Origin: Streptomyces barringtoniae
Lineage (GTDB): Bacteria > Actinomycetota > Actinomycetes > Streptomycetales > Streptomycetaceae
Reading direction: 5' to 3'
NCBI RefSeq assembly: GCF_020819595.1
Contig: NZ_JAJHNP010000006.1
Span: 248,001-312,000, forward strand
Length of the DNA stretch: 64,000 nt
Positions 30,923 through 39,482 of the stretch are shown here, piece by piece. Each line of letters starts with the position of its first letter. The first letter of the stretch is position 1. The notes under the pieces were generated by a model, which was not told where the DNA came from, made no database searches, and saw nothing but the letters and a program-made list of their open reading frames with translations. Position numbers and translations under genes: made by a program.

Positions 30923-32356
30923 TCAGCTCCCGTTCGTGCGGGCGATCTCGACGTTCTCCAGGACCCCGAGGGCGTCGGGAACCAGGACGGCCGCCGAGTA
31001 GTAGGTGCTGACCAGGTAGGAGATGACCGCCTGCTCGTTGATGCCCATGAAGCGGACGTTCAGGCCGGGCTCCACCTCGTCCGGGATGCCCGTCTGGTAC
31101 AGGCCGATGACGCCCTGGTCGTCCTCGCCCGTGCGCATGGCGATGATCGACGTCGTGCCCTGCTCGCTGATCGGGATCTTGCCGCAGGGCAGGAGGGGCA
31201 CGCCGCGCCACGCGGGGATCTGGTTGCCGTTCAGGTCGATGCTGCCGAAGTACAGGCCCCGCTTGTTGCACTGGCGGCCGAACGCAGCGATGGCCTTGGG
31301 GTGGGCGAGGAAGCAGCGGGTCTTGCGCCGCATGCTGAGCAGCTCGTCCATGTCGTCGGGGGTCGGCGGGCCGGAGTAGGTGGAGATGCGCTGGTCGAAG
31401 TCGGCGTTGTTGAGCAGCCCGAACTCCTCGTTGTTGATCAGCTCGTGCTCCTGCCGCTCGCGCAGCGCCTCGATGGTCAGCCGCAACTGCTGCTGCGTCT
31501 GGTTCATCGGCTCGTTGAAGAGGTCGGCGACCCGGCTGTGCACCCGCAGCACCGTCTGCGCCACGCTCAACTCGTACTCGCGCGGGGAGAGTTCGTAGTC
31601 GACGAAGGTCTGGTGCAGCGTCTCCTCACCGATGTGCCCCGACTTCAGGAGGATGTCGGCCTCGCCGGACCGGTTCAGTCTGCGGTGCCCGTCGGCGCTG
31701 ATCCGCTGCACGTGCCGGCGCAGCGCCTCGTGGCGGTCGGCGACCGCCTTGTACGCGGTCAGCGGCAGCGCGAGCACGGTCGTGGGCGTCGTGGCCCGGG
31801 CCGTGAACTCCCACTTCCTGGCGCCGTCGGCGAGCACCTGGCCGCCGAAGGTGTCGCCGTCGGCCATCAGCCCGATCATGGACTCGTCGCCGTACGGGCC
31901 CTGGCCGAGCTTCTCCACCTTGCCGTGCGCGATCAGGTAGACGTGGTCGGCCTTGCGGCCCTCCTGCACGATGACCTGGCCGGGGGTGAACTCCTTCTGC
32001 ACGAACCTGTCGGCGAGCGCGCCGAGCACGTCGGCGTCGGAGAAGCCGCGCAGCAAGGGCAGTTCGCCCAGCTCGGCGGGGACCACCTGGACCTTGGAGC
32101 CGGTCTTCACGAAGGTCACGCGGCCGTCGCCGACGGTGCAGGACATGCGGCGGTTGACCCGGTAGGTCGCGCCGGGCACGTTCACCCAGGGCAGGATGCG
32201 GGTGGCCCAACGGGAGCTGATGCCCTGCATCTGGGGTTCGGACTTGGTGGTGGTGGCGAGATTGCGTGCCGCCGCGGTGCTGAGGCTCTGCTGTTCGCGC
32301 TGCTGCTGCTCCGACTCCGGGGTCCCCGCCTGTGCTGTCACTGTGTCGAGGGGCAT
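30923..32356 (-). CDS. eshA: Family 2B encapsulin shell protein (EshA type, cyclic-nucleotide-binding domain)
   Basis: This 477-residue protein should self-assemble into an icosahedral protein shell of HK97 fold. Residues about 1-45 are a flexible arm ([18 protein letters not shown]), followed by the start of the shell fold ([16 protein letters not shown]). An inserted cyclic-nucleotide-binding domain at about 98-220 ([36 protein letters not shown]) comes next, and then the rest of the shell fold to the end. The ATG at 32356 has GAGGTAGAG upstream. EshA of S. griseus and the family 2B shells next to terpene cyclases share this layout. The cyclase gene follows within 6 bases, so shell and cargo are co-translated. 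Confidence 0.93.
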   Translation of the reverse strand: MPLDTVTAQAGTPESEQQQREQQSLSTAAARNLATTTKSEPQMQGISSRWATRILPWVNVPGATYRVNRRMSCTVGDGRVTFVKTGSKVQVVPAELGELPLLRGFSDADVLGALADRFVQKEFTPGQVIVQEGRKADHVYLIAHGKVEKLGQGPYGDESMIGLMADGDTFGGQVLADGARKWEFTARATTPTTVLALPLTAYKAVADRHEALRRHVQRISADGHRRLNRSGEADILLKSGHIGEETLHQTFVDYELSPREYELSVAQTVLRVHSRVADLFNEPMNQTQQQLRLTIEALRERQEHELINNEEFGLLNNADFDQRISTYSGPPTPDDMDELLSMRRKTRCFLAHPKAIAAFGRQCNKRGLYFGSIDLNGNQIPAWRGVPLLPCGKIPISEQGTTSIIAMRTGEDDQGVIGLYQTGIPDEVEPGLNVRFMGINEQAVISYLVSTYYSAAVLVPDALGVLENVEIARTNGS

Positions 32357-32418
32357 GGCTCTACCTCGTCTTCCTCGTCTCCATGGCACGTGGGGCGCGA
32401 CGACCTGATGCCGTTTCG

Positions 32419-32431
32419 TCACGCTGCGTGA
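32419..32431. promoter_or_regulatory. Palindrome upstream of the encapsulin operon
   Basis: TCACG-CTG-CGTGA lies 63 bases before the shell-gene start. A second inverted repeat, TGAG-N6-CTCA, lies at 32459-32472. The gap 32357-32642 holds no gene, so the operon promoter is probably here. Confidence 0.4.
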
Positions 32432-32642
32432 ACAGGAGTAGCAGAGCCGCACTCACGTTGAGTAATCGCTCAGGCGGCGCGCGAGGGTAGTCGGCAGGCG
32501 TGCCCCGCGCCCCTCGCGCGCCCCTTGGGAGTATCACTCCTTGTCGAACGATTCTGCGGGTCAACCGATGGATGACCGCTCAGCGGGGAGGACCGTCAAC
32601 GGCCATCACATACTCAGAGTGACCGGCGTGGCGCCCGTACGG

Positions 32643-33293
32643 CTACGCGCTCGGGCACTGCTTCCACGCCATGTGGTACACCGTGCTGATGTTCCCGTCC
32701 GTGGAGTCCATGGTCATGAAGCTGACCTTGTCGGGGTTGGCGGTGCCTGCGCTCACCCGCAGTTCGGTGTTGATGTTGAAGTTGCGCAGCACCCCGCAGG
32801 GCGCCCAGACCAGTTGGGCCCAGTCGGTGCTGTCGGTGGCCTGCCAGTCGTCGTTGTAGGCGCCGTTGAAGGGGTGGATCCTGGGCACGGTCTGCGAGGA
32901 GCCCTGGAAGTAGTACGAGGCCTTCTGGGTGGCGCTCGCGCCGGGCTGGAGCGAGAGGAAGCCGCGGTAGTCGGCGCTGGCTATCGCGTAGGTGAAGCCC
33001 TGGGGGACGTGAACCACCAGGTTGAGCTGGCAGTTCTTGCGGAAGGCGGTCGGGTCGGAGGTGCCGCCCGCCTGGGCGAGATAGCTGCTGTAGGTCACCG
33101 TGAAGGCCGTGTTGTCCGGGGAGACCGCGACGGCGGCCGTACCCGCCGGGCAGCCGGAGCCGTTCACCGTGGCGACGTCGATGACGATCTTGTCCGGGGG
33201 CGGGTCGTCGAACACCGGCGACGAGGACTGAACGGGTAGTGCGGTGGTGAGCAGTGCCGCCACGGCACCGCTCAGGAGTAGTCCACCAGCCAT
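32643..33293 (-). CDS. Secreted DUF4360 protein
   Basis: This 216-residue exported protein belongs to the DUF4360 family, which has no assigned function. A Sec-type leader (LLLSGAVAALLTTALPVQS) covers the first 24 or so residues. The mature part has four cysteines (in NGSGCPAG, RKNCQLN, WAPCGVL and WKQCPSA), which suggests two disulfides in a small beta-rich domain. The ATG at 33293 follows GGGAGAAA. It is monocistronic between the encapsulin cluster and the Rrf2 gene. Confidence 0.85.
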   Translation of the reverse strand: MAGGLLLSGAVAALLTTALPVQSSSPVFDDPPPDKIVIDVATVNGSGCPAGTAAVAVSPDNTAFTVTYSSYLAQAGGTSDPTAFRKNCQLNLVVHVPQGFTYAIASADYRGFLSLQPGASATQKASYYFQGSSQTVPRIHPFNGAYNDDWQATDSTDWAQLVWAPCGVLRNFNINTELRVSAGTANPDKVSFMTMDSTDGNISTVYHMAWKQCPSA

Positions 33294-33425
33294 GGTTTCT
33301 CCCGGGGTCGAGGGTGTGGGGGGTCTGTGTGGAACCTGTGAAGCGCTCCGCATCGTAGGAACCACCGCTCACCACCGGGAGGTTCAACTCCGGCCATTCA
33401 CAACCGGTCGTTCACACCCGGGCGC

Positions 33426-33884
33426 CTACGGGTTCTCCCAGGCCGCCGGTTCCGCCGCGAGCGCCCGGACGGGCTCGGGCAGCGCGTCCGCCGCGAGGTC
33501 GGCGAGGGTGACGCCCTCCAGGATCCGGCGGACGTTCGCGCGCAGCGCGATCCACAGGGGCAGCAGGGGCTGTGCGCTGCCGGTGTAGGCGAGGCCCGTC
33601 GGGCGTTCACCGCGGACCGAGACGATCGGGCCGTCCACAGCGCGGATCACATCGGCGACCGTGACCTCGGCCGCGTCCCGCGCCAGCCGGTACCCGCCGC
33701 CTCCGCCACGCCTGCTGTCGACGATCCCGGCACGCCTGAGATCGCCCAGGATCCCTTCCAGGAACTTGTGCGGGATGCCCTGGGCGGCGGCGATTTCCTC
33801 CGCCTTCACCGGGCCGTTACCCTGCCGTACGGCCAGCTCCAGTACCGCCCGTACCGCGTAGTCCGCCCGTGCCGAGATCCTCAT
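33426..33884 (-). CDS. Rrf2-family transcriptional regulator
   Basis: This 152-residue regulator has the Rrf2 winged helix (RISARADYAVRAVLELA, then KAEEIAAAQGIPHKFLEGIL) and the wing GGGGGYRLARD. The cluster-binding cysteines of IscR and NsrR are absent, so it is probably not an iron-sulfur sensor and may be a CymR-like or ligand-responsive member. The ATG at 33884 fits the family N-terminus; a long upstream extension overlaps the start of the GH35 gene and is rejected. The divergent GH35 beta-galactosidase starts 76 bases away. Whether it regulates that gene is unknown. Confidence 0.87.
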   Translation of the reverse strand: MRISARADYAVRAVLELAVRQGNGPVKAEEIAAAQGIPHKFLEGILGDLRRAGIVDSRRGGGGGYRLARDAAEVTVADVIRAVDGPIVSVRGERPTGLAYTGSAQPLLPLWIALRANVRRILEGVTLADLAADALPEPVRALAAEPAAWENP

Positions 33885-33960
33885 GGGTCCATTGTGGGGC
33901 GTCGCCGCATGGAGAATGGCCTTCACCCGCGCCCCGTAAGATCGCCCGGGAGGATCCACC

Positions 33961-36915
33961 TTGGCGCTCAGCAGACGTACCTTCACCACCCTGGCCGGCT
34001 CGACCGCGCTCGGGCTCGCCCTGGGCGGCAGCGGCGGGCCCGGGGCGCCCTCGGCGTACGCGGCGCGCAGTGTGCCGACCGGCCCGGCGCCCGCCCCGCC
34101 GAGCGCCGACGGCTGCCGGCACACCATCGGCTACGACCAGTACTCGCTGCTCGTGGACGGCAGGCGGCTGGTGGTGTGGTCCGGCGAACTGCACCCCTTC
34201 CGGCTGCCGAGCCCGTCCCTGTGGCGGGACGTGCTGCAGAAGATGCGGGCGCACGGGTACAACGCCGTGAGCATCTACGTGGCCTGGAACTACCACTCCC
34301 CCGCGCCGGGCGCGTACGACTTCACCGGCGTCCGGGACCTGGACCTGTTCCTGCGCACGGCCGCCGAGACCGGCCTGTACGTCATCCTGCGGCCCGGCCC
34401 GTACATCAACGCCGAGGTGGACGGCGGCGGCTTCCCCGGCTGGCTGACGGCGACCAGGGGCACGGCCCGGACCGACGACCCGACGTATCTGGGGCATGTC
34501 GACGAGTGGCTGACTCAGGTGAACCGGATCGCCCGCCGTCACCTGTTCACCCAGGGCACCGGCACGATCCTGCTCTACCAGATCGAGAACGAGTACGACG
34601 CCCACGCCGGCGACGCCGTCGGCCGGTCCTACATGTCCCACCTGTACAAGAAGGTGCGGGCGGACGGCATCGACGTGCCGCTGTTCCACAACGACAAGGG
34701 CAGGAACGGCTACTGGGTACCCGGTTCGTTCGACACGGGCGGCGAGAAGGGTGGCTGGCTGTACGGCTTCGACGGGTATCCGTCGCCGGACCGGACCCCG
34801 CCCGACTGGGGGCACTACGGTCCCGGCGGGGCGAAGGGCGGGGCCAGTGCCTCGCCGTCCACGCCCGGGTTCGTGCCCGAGTTCGGCGGCGGCTGGTTCG
34901 ACCCCTGGGGCGGGGCCTTCTTCGACGGCAAGGGGTACGCCGAGTCGCGGCGCACCCGGGACGCCGCCTACGAGCGCCGGTTCTATCTGACCAACCTGGC
35001 CAACGGGCTCACCCTGCACAACGTCTACATGACCTTCGGCGGCACCTCCTGGGGCTGGCTGCCCGCGCCGGTCGTCTACACGTCGTACGACTACGGCGCC
35101 GCCATCGACGAGGGCCGGAACGTCACCGACAAGATCGCGCCGATGCACCAACTGGGCCACCTGCTCCAGCGGGTGCCCGACTTCGCCAAGCTGGACCGGG
35201 CGGCGGACGTGCACGCCGAGGGCCTGAAGGTCTACCACCTGACCAACCCGGACACCGGCGCCCACGTCTACGTCGCGCGCAACGACGGCACGGACGCGGT
35301 CACCAGCGACCTGCCGACCGACGCGGGCCGGTTGCGGATCACCGTGCCCGGCAAGGACGCCCGGCTGCTGACGACGGGGCTGAGGCTGGGCAAGCGGACG
35401 CTGAAGTACTCCACCGCCGAGCCCGTGCTGGCCGTGACCGCGGGCCGGCAGGACATCGCGCTGTTCTCGGGGCGCCGCGGCGACATGGCCGAACTGGTGC
35501 TGAATTGCCCGGTCGAACCGAGCGTCATGCGGCTGGACCCCGAGGCCGCCTGGGTCCTGAACGGCGACGAGCTGCATGTGAGCAGCCCGCTCGGCGAGGA
35601 CGGGCTGACCCGGGTGCTGGTGCAGAAGGGCGAGACCGAGACCCCGCTGGTGCTGCTCTTCGCCGACGACGCCACCGCCGTGCGCCTCTTTCCGTACGAC
35701 ACCCCGTCCGGGACCCTGCTGGTGTACGGCCCGGCGCTGCTGCGCCACGCCGAAGTGCGCGGTTCCGAGGTCCACCTGACGGGTGACGTCACCGAGACGA
35801 CGAGCATGGAGGTGTGGGGGCCGCGCGGGATCGACACCCTGGTGTGGAACGGCCGCACCCTGCCCACCCGCACCACCCTGTCCGGCAGCCTGATGACCGC
35901 CGGCCTGCTGCCCGCCGTCCCCGAGGTGCGGCTGCCCGAGCTGGGCGGCTGGCGGATGCGCAGGGAGAACCCGGAGGCCGGTCCCGGCTTCGACGACTCG
36001 GACTGGACGGTCGCGGACAAGAGGACGACGTTCAGCACCACACCGGTCCCCGACGGTCAGCCGGTCCTCTTCGCCGACGACTACGGCTTCCACTACGGGG
36101 ACGTCTGGTACCGCGGCTCCTTCACCGACTCCACCGGCCTGGAGGAGGTCTCGCTCGCCTACAGCACCGGCACGCAGGGCCTGTTGATGGCCTGGCTGGA
36201 CGGCGAGCCGCTGGGCACCCACCGGATGCCGGTGCCGGACAAGGACACGACCGTCCGGCAGGGCAGTTGGGCGGCGACCGCCGCCTTCCCGGTCCGCGAC
36301 TCCCTGCGCTCGCCCGGCCGGCACGTGCTGTCCGTGCTCGTGCGGCGCATGCAGCGCGACCAGGACGGCAAGGGGCTCGACACGCAGAAGGTGGCGCGCG
36401 GTCTGACGGCGGCGGCCTTCAAGGGCGCCTCGCCGCAGCTGAGTTGGCGGATCCAGGGTGCGGCGGCCGCCGACCCGGTGCGCGGCCCGATGAACAACGG
36501 CGGCCTGTACGGCGAACGCGAGGGCTGGCACCTGCCCGGCCTGAAGGACCACGACTGGGAGCAGGTGACCTTCCCGCGCAGCGCCCGGTACCAGGGCGTG
36601 ACCTGGTACCGGACCACCTTCCGCCTCTCGGTCCCGGCCGACCTCGACGCCTCGATCGGGCTGACCCTTCAGGACGACCCGTACCGGGCCTACCGTGCGC
36701 AGATCTTCCTCAACGGCTGGAACATGGGCCAGTACATCAACAACGTGGGCCCGCAGCACACCTTCGTCCTGCCGAACGGCGTCCTGCGCACCCGCGGCAC
36801 CAACACGCTCGCGCTGGCGGTCCTTTCGGAGTTCACCACGCTGTCGGGGCCGGGGTCCGTACGCCTGACGCTGCTCGGCAGGGCGACGGGCGGGCTACCG
36901 GTCACGCCAGTCTGA
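33961..36915 (+). CDS. Secreted GH35 beta-galactosidase
   Basis: This 984-residue exported glycosidase releases terminal beta-galactose, for example from arabinogalactan or pectin side chains. It has a Tat-type leader (LSRRTFTTLAGSTALGLAL). The GH35 TIM barrel has the acid/base Glu211 in YQIENEYDAH and the nucleophile Glu307 in VPEFGGGWFD. The remaining 600 residues form beta-rich and jelly-roll domains (FNGWNMGQY-like LNGWNMGQYINNVGPQ near the end). The TTG at 33961 has GGGAGG upstream. Its 3' end overlaps the convergent GH51 gene by 14 bases, and the two enzymes probably act on the same polysaccharide. Confidence 0.93.
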   Translation: MALSRRTFTTLAGSTALGLALGGSGGPGAPSAYAARSVPTGPAPAPPSADGCRHTIGYDQYSLLVDGRRLVVWSGELHPFRLPSPSLWRDVLQKMRAHGYNAVSIYVAWNYHSPAPGAYDFTGVRDLDLFLRTAAETGLYVILRPGPYINAEVDGGGFPGWLTATRGTARTDDPTYLGHVDEWLTQVNRIARRHLFTQGTGTILLYQIENEYDAHAGDAVGRSYMSHLYKKVRADGIDVPLFHNDKGRNGYWVPGSFDTGGEKGGWLYGFDGYPSPDRTPPDWGHYGPGGAKGGASASPSTPGFVPEFGGGWFDPWGGAFFDGKGYAESRRTRDAAYERRFYLTNLANGLTLHNVYMTFGGTSWGWLPAPVVYTSYDYGAAIDEGRNVTDKIAPMHQLGHLLQRVPDFAKLDRAADVHAEGLKVYHLTNPDTGAHVYVARNDGTDAVTSDLPTDAGRLRITVPGKDARLLTTGLRLGKRTLKYSTAEPVLAVTAGRQDIALFSGRRGDMAELVLNCPVEPSVMRLDPEAAWVLNGDELHVSSPLGEDGLTRVLVQKGETETPLVLLFADDATAVRLFPYDTPSGTLLVYGPALLRHAEVRGSEVHLTGDVTETTSMEVWGPRGIDTLVWNGRTLPTRTTLSGSLMTAGLLPAVPEVRLPELGGWRMRRENPEAGPGFDDSDWTVADKRTTFSTTPVPDGQPVLFADDYGFHYGDVWYRGSFTDSTGLEEVSLAYSTGTQGLLMAWLDGEPLGTHRMPVPDKDTTVRQGSWAATAAFPVRDSLRSPGRHVLSVLVRRMQRDQDGKGLDTQKVARGLTAAAFKGASPQLSWRIQGAAAADPVRGPMNNGGLYGEREGWHLPGLKDHDWEQVTFPRSARYQGVTWYRTTFRLSVPADLDASIGLTLQDDPYRAYRAQIFLNGWNMGQYINNVGPQHTFVLPNGVLRTRGTNTLALAVLSEFTTLSGPGSVRLTLLGRATGGLPVTPV

Positions 36916-38422
36916 TCACGTTCCAGGACAGCGGTTCCAGTACGGCGGTGAGGGTGCCGTCCGCCAGGCTGGTGCCCTCGACCGGGTGCGGGACGACCCG
37001 CTCGGGCTCGTCGAGGGTGTTGCGGGCGTCGGGGTCGGCGTCCGCGAGCGCGCTGTGCTCGGTGACGGTCGTCAACTCCAGGCCGATGAGGGTGACTTGG
37101 AGCGGCAGGGCGTCCGTGCGGCTGCGGTTGACGGCGAACACGGTGACCGTGCCGTCGGCCGCGCGGACGGCCGTGGCGTGCAGCAGGTCCGTCGCGCCGT
37201 ACTTCTTGGTCTGGTACGTCGGCGAGTCCACCCGCACGTCGAGCACCTCGCCCCGGCCGTACCTGGACGCCTGCGCGAACGGGAAGAACGTCGTCTGCCG
37301 CCAGGCCGGGCCGCCCGGCTCGGTCATGATCGGGGCGATCACGTTGACCAGCTGGGCGAGGCAGGCGACGGTGACGCGGTCGGCGTGCCGGAGCAGCGCG
37401 ATCAGCAGCGAGCCGAGGACGACGGCGTCCGTGACGCTGTAGTTGTCCTCCAGCAGCCGGGGCGCCTCGGGCCAGTCGGACCGGTCGAGGCCCTTGGCGT
37501 GCTCCTCCCAGCGGGAGAGGTACCAGACGTTCCACTCGTCGAAGGAGAGGTTGATCCTCTTCTCGGACTTGAGCTTCGCGCCGATGTGGTCGGCGGTGGC
37601 GACCACGTTCTCGATGAAGGACTCCATGTCGACGGCCGAGGCGAGGAAGGAGTCCACATCGCCGTCCGTGGGCTCGTAGTAGGCGTGCAGCGAGATGTGG
37701 TCGACCAGGTCGTACGTCTCCTGCAGGACGGTCGCCTCCCACTCGGCGAAGGTGGGCATGGCCTGGCTGGAGGAACCGCAGGCGACCAGTTCGACTTCAG
37801 GGTCCGCCTGGCGCATGGCCCGCGCGGTCTCGGCGGCGAGCCGGCCGTACTCCTGTGCCGTCTTGTGCCCGGTCTGCCAGGGGCCGTCCATCTCGTTGCC
37901 CAGGCACCACAGGCGGATGCCGAAGGGCTCCTTGTCACCGTGGGCGACACGGAGGTCGGAGAGGGCGGTGCCGGAGGGGTGGTTGGCGTACTCCTGCAGT
38001 TCGAGGGCCTCGCCCACGCCTCTCGTGCCGAGGTTGACGGCCATCATGGGCTCGACGTGGGGCCCGGCCTTCTTGAGGAAGCCGATGTATTCCGACAGGC
38101 CGAACCGGTTGGTCTCGGTGGAGTGCCAGGCGAGGTCGAGCCGACGGGGACGCTCCGCTCGGGGGCCGACCGAGTCCTCCCACCTGTAGCCGGAGACGAA
38201 GTTGCCGCCGGGGTAGCGGATGGCGGTGACGCCGAGTTCGCGGACCAGGTCGAGGACGTCGGTCCGCAGTCCTGCCTCGTCGGCGCAGGGGTGGTCGGGT
38301 TCGTGGATGCCGGTGTAGACGCAGCGGCCGAGGTGTTCGACGAAGGAGCCGAAGACACGGGGGTTGACCGGGCCGATGGTGAAAGCGGGGTCGAGGGTGA
38401 AGCGGGCGGTGCTCCTGCTCAT
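36902..38422 (-). CDS. GH51 alpha-L-arabinofuranosidase
   Basis: This 506-residue intracellular enzyme removes arabinofuranosyl units from arabino-oligosaccharides. The clan GH-A barrel has the acid/base Glu177 in WCLGNEMDGPW and the nucleophile Glu296 in LSFDEWNVWY, plus IRYPGGNFVSGY near the N-terminus and a C-terminal beta domain. The length matches hexameric GH51 enzymes without a signal peptide. The ATG at 38422 has AAAGGA upstream. A TGTTCGA-type site lies about 200 bases upstream together with two TTCGAA words (38652, 38670), hinting at control by the IclR regulator. Confidence 0.94.
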   Translation of the reverse strand: MSRSTARFTLDPAFTIGPVNPRVFGSFVEHLGRCVYTGIHEPDHPCADEAGLRTDVLDLVRELGVTAIRYPGGNFVSGYRWEDSVGPRAERPRRLDLAWHSTETNRFGLSEYIGFLKKAGPHVEPMMAVNLGTRGVGEALELQEYANHPSGTALSDLRVAHGDKEPFGIRLWCLGNEMDGPWQTGHKTAQEYGRLAAETARAMRQADPEVELVACGSSSQAMPTFAEWEATVLQETYDLVDHISLHAYYEPTDGDVDSFLASAVDMESFIENVVATADHIGAKLKSEKRINLSFDEWNVWYLSRWEEHAKGLDRSDWPEAPRLLEDNYSVTDAVVLGSLLIALLRHADRVTVACLAQLVNVIAPIMTEPGGPAWRQTTFFPFAQASRYGRGEVLDVRVDSPTYQTKKYGATDLLHATAVRAADGTVTVFAVNRSRTDALPLQVTLIGLELTTVTEHSALADADPDARNTLDEPERVVPHPVEGTSLADGTLTAVLEPLSWNVIRLA

Positions 38423-38798
38423 GGGATCCTTTCGAGTCACTTCAGAACCGGCCGATCAGCACGCCGGCCCAACTGGTTCGGACCCAGCTTCGGGAGGTCT
38501 CCGCCGGTCTTCGCGTGGCCCACCCGGATCTTGTACGTGGAGTTCACGCCCTGGCAGCAGGCGTCGTACGAGGCGAACAGGTGGCTGAAGAGGTTCCACC
38601 TCGCCCCCCACCGCCTCCAGTTGTTCGGTATGTCGAATAGCGCTCGTTACTTCGAACGGGACCGTAGATTCGAAGCGCTTCCGCGTCAATGGGTGGGACA
38701 CAAGCCCGTAGATGGTTTTCTCTTCGACCACGGTCACCGCTCCTCATGACGAGGACACGCCCAGCCGCGTAGGCTCTGCCCAGCGGAAGGGGGAGGCG
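38423..38798. other. 376-base gap before GH51 and the HELWH gene, with a possible coding remnant
   Basis: The minus strand is open from 38646 to a stop at 38437-38439 and shows strong codon bias around WNLFSHLFASYDACCQGVNS and YKIRVGHAKTGGD, but no start codon or ribosome site is visible. It could be the C-terminal relic of a lost gene. The rest holds the TGTTCGA site at 38622-38639, two TTCGAA words and the divergent promoters. Confidence 0.4.
38622..38639. promoter_or_regulatory. TGTTCGA-type operator, site 3
   Basis: TGTTCGGTATGTCGAATA matches the palindrome TGTTCGA-N4-TCGAACA at 12 of 14 arm positions. It lies in the upstream region of the leftward GH51 gene. Confidence 0.5.
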
Positions 38799-39482
38799 AT
38801 GGGCATCGCGGGCGCGTGTGAGCGGATGACACGCCTGGCCGCACGGCTGCGGCGGACCCGCCCGGGCTCGGCGATGCGCGCGCTGGCCGGCGACCTCGCC
38901 GCCGCCGTCCACGCCCGGCCCGGAACACCGGACGACGTAAGGGAGTTGTGCCGGGCGCTGTGCGAGGAGATGTCCGCACTGCGCGGCGGACGGCCGGTCG
39001 AGGTGCGCTTCGAGCGCTTCCCGGACGAGATCGAGGTCACCGGGCTGTGGCTGGAGTTCGCCGACTTCGACCTGGTGATCGTGGAGGAGCGGGCCGAGGC
39101 CGTGCAGCAACTGGTGATCCTGGGCCATGAGTTGTGGCATCTGCACACCGGGCACCGGCACTCCCACCTGGCCGGCGACGCGGCGGCCCGCGCGCTCGCC
39201 GACGCACCCGGCTGGCGGGGCATGCCCCTGACGGTGGCCGCCCGCAACGGCTCGAGGGAGGCCGACGAGGCCGAGGCGGACGACTTCGGGCACCGCCTGG
39301 CCGCCCTGTTCCGGCCCCACCTCACCGGCTCCGGCGCCGGCGCCCCCCTCGGCCCGGCGCAACGGTCCCTCGGCCCCGTACAGCGGACCCTCGGCTATCG
39401 CGGACGCGAGCAGGCGAGCGCACCGCCATCCAGCGCCCTCGAGGCGAACCGAGCGTCGAAGAAGGGGGGAACCGCGCGGTGA
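38799..39482 (+). CDS. HELWH-motif (ImmA/IrrE-like) metallopeptidase-like protein
   Basis: This 227-residue protein has the zinc-peptidase-like motif LGHELWHLHTGH and a downstream acidic EADEAEADDF that could supply the third ligand. In Streptomyces such small proteins are often labelled toxin or regulator and are encoded just before MAB_1171c-type membrane proteins, as here. The ATG at 38799 follows GGAAGGGGGAGG. The last about 50 residues are Pro/Ser-rich. The stop overlaps the next start (GTGA), so the pair is coupled. Whether it is an active peptidase or a regulator is unknown. Confidence 0.75.
   Translation: MGIAGACERMTRLAARLRRTRPGSAMRALAGDLAAAVHARPGTPDDVRELCRALCEEMSALRGGRPVEVRFERFPDEIEVTGLWLEFADFDLVIVEERAEAVQQLVILGHELWHLHTGHRHSHLAGDAAARALADAPGWRGMPLTVAARNGSREADEAEADDFGHRLAALFRPHLTGSGAGAPLGPAQRSLGPVQRTLGYRGREQASAPPSSALEANRASKKGGTAR

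Noticed and set aside
28683..31271. Longer start for the terpene cyclase, overlapping the shell gene by about 350 bases
   Set aside because: The extra residues are Arg/His-rich and read out of frame through the conserved end of the shell protein; the GTG at 30917 follows the shell stop directly.
33817..36759. Open antisense frame of 980 codons opposite the GH35 gene
   Set aside because: High-GC codon bias leaves antisense frames open. The plus strand has a full GH35 protein with both catalytic Glu residues, and the antisense translation is Arg/Gly/Val-rich noise.
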